From Rotaria macrura (taxonomy: Eukaryota; Rotifera; Eurotatoria; Philodinida; Philodinidae), in contig OENT01000176.1 of NCBI GenBank assembly GCA_900239685.1, forward strand, positions 62,001 to 126,000: DNA of 64,000 nucleotides, read 5' to 3'. The position numbers and the translations under genes are program-made. The notes beneath the pieces were generated by a model that searched no databases, was not told the origin of the DNA, and was given only the letters and a program-made list of their open reading frames with translations. This document shows, in pieces, positions 25,637 to 38,100 of this stretch (its first letter is position 1; the number at the start of each line of letters is the position of its first letter).

Positions 25637-28600
25637 TTCAATCTTGTATCGCTCTAATAAGAAATAAGTAGTAGATTGTATTAACGATTAAATGAATACG
25701 AGAAAATAATATCTGATCAACTCGAATGGATGTTTTTTTCATAAGTCCATCATCATTATTTAATTATATTACAGGAACTATGTATTCTGTTAATTATTTA
25801 GTGTCTTATTTTCTTCTCGTTTTATTTTACGTCAATAAATTTCTTTCAAAAAAAAATCAATCATTGATATGTCTGAAAAAAATTTTAAACGGAAAAGGCA
25901 GTTGTTACGATATTCGACAATAAGAAACTAGTAAATTCATAAGTTGAATGAAAGATATCAATAATTCTTATTTTCAGCAATAGTTCAACAATTTTGATCG
26001 ATTGTAGAATATTTGGTTTTCTAAAACACGATGGCCATTTATATTACAGATAGGTTTAACTATGTTAAAACCTTTTGCAAACAACAATTAGTATTATGAG
26101 TTTCAGTTCAATATAATAACCTAATGGCAAATACTTTAGGCCAAATGATCTACAGATACTACTTGGAAGGAATATGAATATTGTTCAAACGTAAAAACAA
26201 TGAAATGTTTTTACGCTTTAACTATCAACTGATTAAAAAATGTCACGATGAAAGTATTCGAAAAACAAATTATTTGATATTTATGCTATAGTGTCTCATT
26301 CTAAGACAATGACAACATATCGCATTGTGCTAACTTATTTATGGTATCTAAGGTGTGCTTTGCAAAATTCCATCGCAACATATAAGCGATAAGATACTTG
26401 ATCAAAATTTTTTCTACGAAAGAAATTGATGTTTTAACTCATTAGATAATTTTCGCCGAACATAGTTTTGAAGTAGAAATACTCCAGAAACTCCAACTTA
26501 ATGCTGCACGTCAAATGTTTGTTTTTTTAAACATCAGAATCAGAGTAATTGTGTTTCTCTTATTTAACCACTCTTTATAGTCAAGGAATATTGACAATGA
26601 TTTAAGGTAGAGCTTTAAAAAAATAATTTCTATTTTAAAAAGTGCGCATAACATTCGATTTCAATCTTGACACTAATTCAATCCCTGATAATCTGAAAGA
26701 CATGAGATTATCACAATATTCTTGCAGACTACAAATTCATAATTGAAAAAAATTGAAATTTCGCCTTTGCTATCATATGTCTTATGTAAACTTTGTAGCA
26801 CTTGTAATTCTCAGCTGGAAAAGTAATTCTTAGAAAAATTATGTTCATCTAGCTCATTCTTAGCGGAAAATCTATTTGTATCGAGGGGAAAAAATCTAGG
26901 GAGGCTTAATAAATAATTAGTATGCTTAGAAGGAAATCGATAGTGCATGTCGTTATTTATTATAGGATGATCACTCAGTATTATTGAATTAATCAAGTTT
27001 GTCGACAAAAAACAAATCCCAATACTTTGTAATTGAAGTTAATTGTTGAGTAAAGTAAGAAAAAAGTCAATGTCAATTTGTAAAACAAACTTAATAATAA
27101 ACAGTATCGACAAACATGTATGGGTAACATCACGATATGAAACTATACTATCACATTTGAAGATAGGAGAACCATATGAAAACTTCTAATAACTGGCAAT
27201 GTATCAAAAGTACACCAAGCAAGATTTACATCTCTGATTTAACGAGATAGCAGAGTCATTTTCGATTGCAGAAATAATTAATATCAAGAAACTCATGATG
27301 TAAAAAGTTTCTGAAGTCACATCGAATTTTGTAGCTGAAATTTACAAACGATTGTAATCAAAATATATAAATGGAAGTTTCTTTTTCTAAATACGTCACA
27401 CATGAGTATTGATGATAATGTATTACGATAGTTCAACATAACTAATATAGGGAATATTCTCTTCTACATGAAGAACAGTCTTCATACTTATGAACTCGAA
27501 TAGTTCATCAAGAAAAAATTAGTGAAAATTCATTAAAAAATGCATCCATCTTATAGAAGTAAAACAACTACGAGATCCATGAAATAGACCATTCTTAGTT
27601 ATTCTGTTCAATTCCTTATTCCGATTATGATCATCACAGACATAAGCAAGAAATACTATTAACATCAATGAAGATTTTTTTTCTTTTTAATAGAATATTC
27701 AATCAAGCGCGCTGCCCTAGACTGTTAAAACAAGTCATTTTTTTTTGCCTCGCCCATGTTCTTCATCGTGCGGTGTGACAGTATAGTTCGTATGGCTGAT
27801 TGTTGTCGCAAATAATCGCCTCATGTTTTTGATTAATTTACCTGAAAGCGACATGTGCTTTTCACTTTTTTTTGCTTCAAATGATATAACTTTCCTTTCA
27901 TGTAGTCGTTCTCAACTTTCATTTGAGAAATATACTTCTAATTATTTCAACTTCGAACTTTTTAGAGAGATATCAAGTTTATCGCCAACGATTTCAATAT
28001 TGCTAGCAGTTGCTTCACATATCGTTGCTAACTTTCAATGACTTTCATGATGTAGAATCTATTAAACTACAGTCGAAAAATACTCGGATCATTTACATTC
28101 TCTTAAAAGTAAAATGTACAAGAAATTTTCAATCAACTTTGACATTAGAAGAAAATAAGGTCAAAGGATTTTTTTAAATTGCGTGTGTCTCAGTACTTCA
28201 GGACAACGCTGAACTCACTATTAAGTAATAGTGCGGAAAGAAAGTCTGAGTAGAAAAAAACAAGAATTACTGCTTCTCGAAATAGTAGTATTTATCTACT
28301 TGAACTAGAAAAAAAATGGATTTTCGACAAACTCAAAGCAATAAAAATGATAATTTCTTCATATCACACGTATGAAATGAGACGACATTGGAAGGGGTTA
28401 CCAAACTTATTATAAAAGTTACACATACACAACCGCTAAACAACCAAAAAAGACAAGCGATCGTACATGTCTTCCATTGTTATATAGTATAAGATCAAAT
28501 TAAATTAATTGAAAACATAAAAATCAAATAAATCAAAAACTAAAATAAGACATGTTTTATGTATCCATTCGAGTGCATCAACAATATCGATTATGCTTGA

Positions 28601-30420
28601 ATTTGACTGAGATAGGAGATAGATCATGAAATATGCTTTAAAATATCAAAAACCGAGAAAATAGATTTTGTAGTTTTGATTCATTCGACCACTAAACACG
28701 TTCTTAGAATAACTTGATGGTAGTACAACACTTCAACTAATAAAACTTTTCACTCACTGGACATTATCTTTGAATCCATGTATACAGATTTTGAAGACAA
28801 TGAATGGTATGCATGTAAATCACAGTTTCTACTATCAGCTGCATTCAATCACGTAAGTGAATAGTGGAGAGGAAAAACATTAAAGTATCTCGCAGATTTT
28901 TTATCTAATACCAAAGACTTTGAACAATATTAACAACAGTCATTGAATTATTTGAGAAAATGTCATCATCGTTCTCGAAATCTCAATGACTGAATTATCT
29001 TTCGAAAAATTAAATAAAAGAAGGATTTTTTTTTCATTTTTCTTGGTGTTAAACTATTGAATGGTGTCAAAGTAATATCTATACATCTGAATTGATTAAA
29101 AACATATTATAGTATTTTGAGACTTGTTGAAAATATCACTGGCATGTACAAGAAATTGATGTACAAATTAGTGAAGTGTGAAAATGTCCGAATCGTAGGA
29201 AAAACTAGATGATATCCGAGTAAAAATCGAATAAGAAATTCGATGCCAAGTACGCAATTAAAGTATCATGAAAATAAGAATATCTTGTAAAAAACAAAGG
29301 ATGAACTACATGATTTATCAGGAATCGTTTGTTTCTCTCGAACAGTCTCTGTGGTTTATTCTAATAGATATTCTTCCGTGTAGTATTTCATTGAAACAGA
29401 TACATATTTGGAAGCTAGATATGGTAAAATCTATCACAATGAGAACTCGATCAACGCTGATTAAAAGATCTATTTATTGCGAAAAATGATGAAATCTTCA
29501 AAAATTTGCCAGTTTCAAGTCCGATTTAAAATGAAATGAAACCTGAGAAACATTTATACTGATCCAGTTTATTGCGAGCTCCGTCGTTCAAGATCGTTGT
29601 CGTACAGAGAGAGAATCTTGAAATAATGCACGAGATTATGAGTTGTCTCTCATTGAGAATCCGATGAATAAGATGTTTTCGACCATCCACTGATGAATTA
29701 TATTAATAGCTAAAATTAATCATTACTAAAATCAGCACTATGTCCTCTCTCTGCACTACATCAACAGCATGTCAATAACATCCGTATAGTTTATTTACAA
29801 TGTCCGAATTTTTAATCTTGACTAAATTGAGTCAAAAAGTATGGACTTCGAATACGAAAGTCAAGACTGAAATGCATAAGGATCACTTGATTACTAAACT
29901 ATGCTTCGGACCATAATGAGGCGGCAGTAGAATAAAAGCATATCATCTTCCTTCGAGAAATATACAACATAAGTCTACGAGAGACGTTTCAATTTAGATA
30001 TTTTGTACTAATTAACTGAATGAAATCGAAGGACACATTTGAAATTCATTTTTCTGTTCGAACAGCAACGTGTTAAATCTGTCACGCTCGTTATTCTCAA
30101 ATGAATGAATGAGATTGCAATCGTTTTTTAAAAAAATAACAGTCGAATATTTTATTGGTCATTATTAACAAAGAACGTGCTTCAATTACGTCATTAAATT
30201 TTTTCCCTATAATTTGGAATAAAATGTAACGTTCTATATATATATATATATATATATGTATTCTTTGTTTGCTTATTCTTTTATCGAGGGGATAGACACA
30301 ACGTGGGTCATATAGATATATCGTGTCTTCAGTTCTATTTTCGCCGTTTCTTTTCATGTTATTACATTCATTGTAATCCGATTTATTTTTCATTCTTTCT
30401 TAAGATAACTGTATTCAAAG
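25637..30420. other. Long gene-poor stretch
   Basis: About 4.8 kb without a supportable exon. Open frames (for example plus 25726-25923, plus 27823-28041 and minus 30097-30393) lack family features. A TA microsatellite lies at 30235-30257, about 165 bp before the Tudor gene. A slightly GC-richer patch at about 27700-27830 has no assignable content. Confidence 0.4.
30235..30257. repeat. (TA)n microsatellite
   Basis: About 11 TA units, just upstream of the Tudor-domain gene. Confidence 0.9.
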
Positions 30421-33400
30421 ATGAACGAAGATAGTTGCGAAGAAAAACTTGAACTCGATGTTAATGAAAACGATGATCAGTTATTATCAATCGAAACAAG
30501 AAAAACACCAACTATACCTTTTTCTAATTTTTATGTAAGAAAACGAACACCATCAACTTGTTCATCGAATCAAAATAAATTATCCGATCAATTAGCAAAT
30601 ACGTCAAGTAAATATTACAATTGATTTCTTAAGTTCCCTTTTTATCTTTCATTTTCAATATAGTTAACAATATTGATGATGCATTCTTTGAATTCGATAT
30701 CATTGACATACCCGTTCATAAGCCTCGTCTCGAACGTGGTCAACTTTATACTAATGTTCGTATTTCACATGTTGATGAGCATCTTTCAAATGTTTATATT
30801 ATGCTCAACGAAGATTGGCTAGCTGCAACAAGAATGCTCAATGATACATTTCAACAAGCACTTTTAGATAAACAAACAACCATTGATATTACAACGTTAT
30901 TTGATTTTTCGTTTTTCTTTGTTCCATATTTACTATGTTACGTTTTATTTAGATTGAAAACCGATGGATATTACATGTGTAGAAGTCAATCATCATGGTT
31001 TCGATGTCGTTTATTAACCAAAACTAATATGATTACAAATGAAAACGATCTTGTTACAGTTCATTTAGTTGATTGGGGAATGGAAAGACAAATTCCTGTT
31101 TCGGGTTATTATTATTTTTGTTTTGTTGTCTTCTCTCATTGAACAATTCATTTCTTTTTCATTTTTAGACATTCGTCAAATGCCACCATCGTAAGTTTTT
31201 TCTATGTTTTTTTTTCTAGAAGGAAATTCGAATCTAATCTTTTGCGACTATCAATCTTTTGTCTTTTTCACATCGAATGAAAATTCATTCTAGATGATAA
31301 TCAATTTTCTTTTTCAACTATTCATTTGCCAAAGAAATACTTGCTTAAAGAAGTGTCGAAGATTTGATCAAATCTTCATATTCAGACATATATGAAGAAA
31401 AAAAACAACACAACTCCAATTCAGATGTTTCTCTTGAACATTTACATTGCAAACAGGAACTTGCTTTGAACATTAGATAACACGTAAAGACAAACGAGAT
31501 TCACAGTGACTTTCACTCTTGTGTTTTATTGTAATTATTTTCTATACTTAAAAACTCGCCATTCTGAGGAGACATTGATCGTCAAGTAAGCCTCTATTGT
31601 TCGATAGATAGAGATTTTCTGTAATTAGGATGTTAAAAGATGAGTGTGTTCAGGTATAAGTATTAGAAAATATGTTTTCAGAAAATTTCTATCGAGCAGC
31701 GTTTCCTTGACGTACAGTTTCTTGGAATAGATTTTCATTGAGATGAAGAAAAAAAACGTATTAATTATTTTAGTTTAAGTCGCCAACCAATTTGTTGTGT
31801 TCCATGTCGTTTATCTGGTATTTCAAATGGATCGTTGGCGAATGTCACTACATTAGCATCGTGTCATCAATTATTAAGTACGTAGTTTTGTTTTGATTTC
31901 GAAGAGAAGAGATTTCATCGTCAAAATAAAATACTCTCTTACATAGATTATCACGATTATGAAATGCGTGCTATTGCAAGCGATTTAATTATTCTTAGTC
32001 ATAACAAGGAAAATATAAACGATCAAATTTTTAATTTACTTAATCAAGTTGGTTCATAAAAACCTTGATAATGATAATAATTGTTTTTTTATTTTGCTTA
32101 GAATTGTACTATGAGAAAAGAAGAATATTTAGAAGATGAATTTCGTCATCAAACAATATTAAATATAGGTGATGAATATTGGGCTGTATTAGCGTCCTAT
32201 CGTGGTGATGATCATCAAAATAATGATTTTTATATACTCATGTGTGACAAAACAACAAATGATGTCGATAAAGCATTGGCAGCTCTTGATTATCATCAAT
32301 ATAATGTTAAAGAACCACGTTCAATTCATCCGCTATGCGTGAAATCAAGAATGTAAATTCCATGAAAAGGCGAATACATAAAATAATTTCTGAATCATCC
32401 GATTTAGTAGATTACACCACAAACCGCTATATCGAATGATTTCTTACAGAGCATTTTCAATTGATCAATTGCTTTCTAATTTTGATCCATTGCTTCATAT
32501 GAAGTTCATTGAAATACGAACGGATTGATGAGAATCAAAATGCTCTTAGAAATTCTGCTTCGATTTATAGAAATTTAATTAATAAAAAAAAACATCGTTT
32601 TGCATGTAATGTAAATAGGAACAAATTGACTAGTGAAATTGTTACTTTGTCTGTTAATCTTCAAGTGTAAATGGAACACTTGAGATTATCAATCATTTTG
32701 AGGTATTTTCAGATTTGACCGGACTTTAATTGATGTATCAAGTCTCAATTTGATAGTGATTGATCAATTGAAAAAAATTCCTCCTTTGCAGTCACCAAAA
32801 TGTTGCCACTAATTCTATGCATACATTTAGGATGGTCATAGCTCCATGGAAAAATCAGAAAGGTGATAGTGAAGAGTCCGTTGGATATTATCGAGCATGG
32901 ATCCGATCAATCGAAGGTTTTTTTTTCTTTTCTACTCTCTTTCTCGTTCATTATAAACATATATTTATCATTGAAGGTGAAATATGTCGAATTGTTTTTG
33001 TTGATTTTGGTAATGAATGTGATATTGAACGATCCAAACTGTTAGCTTGTCCATCATCTGTATCATGTTTGCCGTGGCTTGCTATACGTGTTCGTTTTCA
33101 ACAGTATCTTTCTCATGATGAATTTAAACGTTTTTGGTATCGAACTGATTCACATTGGGTTAAGATTAAAGTTACTCGAGTTCATAATACACATTATACA
33201 ATACAAGTTTTTATTGATTATACATCTGTTATATTATCTGAAGATCGAAAAATGAAACTTCATTTGAAAGATAAACTCAATCCAACTATTTTACAAGATT
33301 TAAATCAAGTTAGAATCTATTTCATTGATGAATAACTTCAATTTTTTGATTATCTTTTCTCTTTTCCTAGTTAAATGAAAAACTCAAACATGACGAACCG

Positions 33401-33547
33401 AACTTAGTACGAGAAGATCCATCGTCGTTGATGTTGTATGAAATTCGAAAGAAGCTAAATCAACTTTCAGATAAATTAGATGACCATCAAAAGAAAAATG
33501 ATCAATGTTATCTTGAATTAAAAGAACATTTGCAACATCAAAAATAA
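30421..33547 (+). CDS. Tudor-domain protein (two Tudor domains, TDRD-like)
   Basis: Ten exons (30421-30607, 30664-30895, 30953-31104, 31169-31190, 31774-31877, 31947-32047, 32102-32352, 32792-32916, 32977-33308, 33371-33547) close in phase to 560 residues. Tudor 1 (about 141-200) has WFRCRLL, then VTVHLVDWGMERQIPVSDIR and MPPSL. Tudor 2 (about 378-425) has YYRAWIRSIEG, then CRIVFVDFGNECDI. The D-W-G and D-F-G-N turns are the usual Tudor core that reads methylated arginine, and flanking sequence fits extended Tudor folds. The C-terminus (about 503-560) is Lys/Glu/Leu-rich and probably a coiled coil. Multi-Tudor proteins typically scaffold Piwi/piRNA complexes in germ granules, so that role is likely but inferred. 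Exon 4 is only 22 nt. Intron 4 is long because it holds an inverted-repeat insertion (31580-31712). Orthology to a named TDRD is not resolved. Confidence 0.85.
31580..31712. mobile_element. Short inverted-repeat element in Tudor intron 4
   Basis: The ends are CGTCAAG...TCGATAG...ATTTTCTG and the exact inverted order of the same words (CAGAAAAT...CTATCGA...CTTGACG) over about 133 bp. There is no coding potential. A separate perfect 20-bp palindrome lies at 31358-31377 in the same intron. This is MITE-like; the target duplication is not clear. Confidence 0.65.
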
Positions 33548-35167
33548 AGTCTCAAAAGACAACATAGTGTTTTTTTTTCTATCTCGTTGTATTTAATCAC
33601 GATGCCTATTGTATTTAAGAATGTTATATTTCTCGTTTCTGTCATAAACATAATAGATAGGATTAATCTATTGATTTAGATAGCATTTAAACCGTCGCAG
33701 ATTTTATTTTGACCACAAAACATCGATGTAAAATGCACGCTTCTGTTATTAAATTGTATTAAACCTTTTGAAAGTTAGAGATTTTCTTCGATTACGAACT
33801 GGTTGGAACAACTTAAAAATCTTCTATTCATCTTTTAGAGGGGGATTTCTATCCACTGATTTCTTGGGCTTCTCTAACAGTTCATCATAGCTAGAGATTA
33901 TTACAAAAAATCATTTCTTCTACATATTTACGGATGAATATTCTTATTTCTTACGGAAGAATTTCTTTGAATAAAATACTTCTTAAGCTTATTTTGTTGA
34001 GCTCTTGATACGTGTAATGATCTTATCCTTGTTAAATTTAGTTTGTTGACTAAATCAACTATCAGGTCATTCCAACAAACTGATATGTATACATGATTGT
34101 CATAAATATTCATTCCTCATGTAATTACATAGAATCCAAAACTGCAGTTCAACAACTAAATGTTAATCTCAGCGATAAAAATTAAAGCAATTTAGTTTGG
34201 ACAAATGAGAATTGTTCGTCGAAACGTATTTTCGAAGAACTTTATTGATTCGAAAATTGAACTTTAGACCCAATCTATCTTCTTCTCATCTTCCAATCAC
34301 TGATAACTCGTCCCACATTGTCTGTCGACCAGGAGCTTGCTTTATAGAGAAAGACTTTTTTATTTTCAAAAAGGAGAGAAAATCACAATAAACCTACTAT
34401 TACACGTATGTGTTCATATCTGGATTAGTTTTTCCACAGCACTTATAGCTAATTGTAAATCAGATATTTTCCCTTTTGTATGCTGTTCGAGAAAGCTGAC
34501 GAACGCAATCTCAATTTCGTCAACGATTTTGCTCGATTTACGCATATGCACAGTAGCGTGCTCGACTCGTACTAATTCAATGAATCGGTAGATATGCGGA
34601 TGCGTATGAGAAATACTGCCTATTCGATTGTGGTATCCTTCAAAGTTATTATTTGTGCGTGGCAACTCTTAAACAGCAGCAGTTTCAGAAACACTCAGTA
34701 TATCAACCGGAAAGCAACACTATGATCAATCAGCAAAGGTACTCACTAGATAACCATTGAGCTGCAATGAAATAGCGCACATTATTCCAAAGAAATAATC
34801 ATAAGAGAAAGACGAGGATAGGGAGAAATGAGAACATGTCAACGGCACGTTTCAGTATACTAAGAGACTAATTAGGCAAAGGAAGAGCTCGTACTCTACT
34901 AAATTGGGACGAATCAAAACTATGATGATATTTAAAAAAGAAATATTTATGTTGTATCCTAGAGAAAACTTATGAATCTATCAATCGATTGTAGGAAAAT
35001 CAATTAGGACTCATCGAGGCGTATTCGAAGTTTGCTTAGCTCATCAAAAATATCTTTAATCTTAAAATTGAAGGCAAGTATAGGTGAGAATGTAAAGTTT
35101 GTTTTTCGATCTCTTTTTTATTGATATAACTATTATCAATTCAATCATTGGAATAGAAAAAGAAATA
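33548..35167. other. Intergenic spacer between convergent genes
   Basis: About 1.6 kb separating the 3' ends of the Tudor gene (+) and O-GlcNAcase gene (-). The open frames present (for example plus 34337-34591 and minus 34414-34665) overlap on opposite strands and show no family features. Confidence 0.45.
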
Positions 35168-38100
35168 TCAAAATTGTTTTCCAACAAGGATAATATGATC
35201 ATGTTGATCCATTGTTGGTATATCAATAAAACCGAGATATAAATATAGTTGATGTAAGGAAACATTTCGTTCGTCTAAAAAAGCATGACATCCATGACAA
35301 CCTAAAAACGAAAAAACAGAAATATATTCCATTTGAACAATAATCATATATTATATTTGTAAATGATAACCTCGATCGGAAAGATTTTTTATAAGAATTT
35401 TAATTAATTTATTTCCAAGTTCATAAATTTGATCGGTTTTAAATGTTGAATCAATAAACATTTGTACACGAACAGAATATTGATTATAAACCCATTGAGG
35501 ACATTCGATTAACTCAAAAAAATTCTAAAATAAAGATATTTTAATATTCTCAATTGTATGAATGAAAAATTAAGTAAATAATTATTCACTTGATCGACAT
35601 TTGCATATTTTTGATGAAGTTGTTCAATCCATTTTGTTTGAATAAATTTATCATATTGCTCACTTTCATTTATTGTTAATAAAAAACCACAAAAATCATC
35701 TTGATTATTATCAACAACTAAACAAAGTTCAGAATTCTTTAGTGAACTTGACAAATATCCACCAATTATTCTAAAAATAGAAGTGATAGTTGCTGTTTCA
35801 TTTTTCTTCGCACAAATATTTCATTTTCGAGATAAACAAAATAAAAATATTTGAAAACAATGATCCCTTTGTTCATTTTCAATACTCTGTCAAACCAAAA
35901 AGATTTTCTACTCATGAATCAATAGAAGGAATATTACTTTTAGTTTCGAACTTTAAGGAATTTTACGAAACCATTTGAGAGTCATTTCATGTTATTGTAG
36001 ATCTTTCACTTTCTAAATATAATGTTTGATATCAATTGGCAGAAAAAAAGGCTTCAAATTTCCATATCGTCACATCTATCTGAATTTAGTAATGTGCAAT
36101 TTCCTCGACTAGGCATTTTATTTTCCGTCTACTATTATTTTCTACAGTTAAAGTACTTTCATTATCGGACAAGATTGAATACGATAATTGTTTGCTTCTA
36201 TATGAGACATGTTTCTATTTTGTGAATACATACACAAGACTATGAGTTCATGATATTTTAATAAGAAAATACAAGAACAAAACATAGTTGTTTCGAGAAA
36301 CAGGAGTACTACTGTTAATTACAACTTAAAAGAGTTAATTACAGAGACAAGAGAAATTTATTAAATAGTAACGAACTTGTCAGCTAGAATTTCTGAATTT
36401 TGATTTATTAAATCGTCCATATCATCTTGATAACAAATTGTTGTACACAATGCATACATGGACGCCTGAAAACAAGACGATTTTCATACGTAAAACATAA
36501 ACAATGCTAGATATTTGTTTCTCTATGCAAACTTGGTCATTCGAAGTCATTGGTCGAATGAAAAAGATACTCGATGGACTTGATTCCGGTTTAACTAACG
36601 TTTGAAAATTCCCCAACGGTAGTATATTCTAAACAATAGATTTATTTATTTATTCAAAATGATACAATGAAACATACGAGAAATTCTCCTGCTAGACCAC
36701 CTCTTGTTGACCATGGTTCTACATCACCTGACATAAATACTGACGAATGTCTTTGTTCATCATCTAGCATGAAATGATTGACATAGATTAATTAGAAAAT
36801 ACGATAAACATTACAGTTTCACCTATCCAATACAGATATTTAGAACAGAGAAGAATGGTTGAATTGATATCATTTATATAATTATAAACATCGTAGAGTA
36901 GTGCACGATTATGAATCTTTACTAATCTTTGAAGTAAACGAGATATGCTTTTTGCATTATCATGAAATAATAATGCACGACAACGCCAATCATTTAACTA
37001 AAATAATAAATATAATTATTTCATTTAGAAACCTCGATGATATTCTTCTTCGTTACATTTTGTTGAGGATTATAATTGAATCTTAGCCAATAAAAATCAA
37101 GAAATACTTGTTGTGCATTCGGTCCATGTTGATATGGTAAATAGAATAATTCAACAAGTAAACGAATATCATCTAATGTTAAGTCTGTATGAATTGCATG
37201 AGCATCACATTCCATAGTATGAACTTTTGATGACGATGATAAACTTTGATTTTCATTTATGGAATCTTGTGAATCTTCATCGTTTCCTAATAACGATGCG
37301 GCAGGTTTTGGACTCATCGCTTGCGGAGAATTATCAATCTTTATTTAAATAAAGCAGCTATTTTGTTAGAAAACAAATTTTTAAAGAAACTGTATAATGC
37401 AAGAGAATCATTCAATAGCAAAAGGTTATCTTCTATGATCGATTGGCACTCGTATATCTTTCTTATAAGTGTGTGTTATCAAATACGGATATTTTCATAG
37501 ATTTTGTAATTCATTTGCATTATGCATAATAAAAAACAAGCTAACTATGATACTTACTTTTAGGGTCAGTTGTGACTCGTTAGCTGATTTTATTTTATTG
37601 AATTCCGGTAGCCAATCCACGAGAGATCGATGAAGAGCCTTATCAACTTGATAGATTTCTGATGGTTCAATATTACTATCATCATCACCGTCATCGTCGT
37701 CGTCGTCATCACCAATTTGATTGCGTTTTTCATTTCTTTTAACTACTTGAAACCATTGACCGAGAGTATTTAATGGAACGAAATTTAATTCGAATTCACA
37801 ATTCGGATTCGATAACATTCCACATATCCTTGATGATATACTTGATGAACGACCTGAAAACGGTCCCATACATAATCGACGTTGATCATAATCATTTGCA
37901 TTTAAATTATCCCAAATTGTGACAGGACGTTTCAATACATCATTTACTGTTGAGAGATGAGATACTGTTATTCGACGAGATACCACTTTAGGACCTAGAA
38001 CAACAAGTGTCAATATAGCGTACAGCAATAAATTTTAAAAAAATTGAAATAGTAACAAATAGAAATGCATGCAATAAATTCCGTCAACTTTTCAGATAGA

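Noticed and set aside
27823-28041. Plus-strand 72-codon frame in a slightly GC-richer patch
   Set aside because: No recognisable domain and no adjacent exons.
34337-34665. Overlapping frames of about 83 codons on both strands
   Set aside because: Opposite-strand overlap with no motif; most likely chance open frames in AT-rich DNA.
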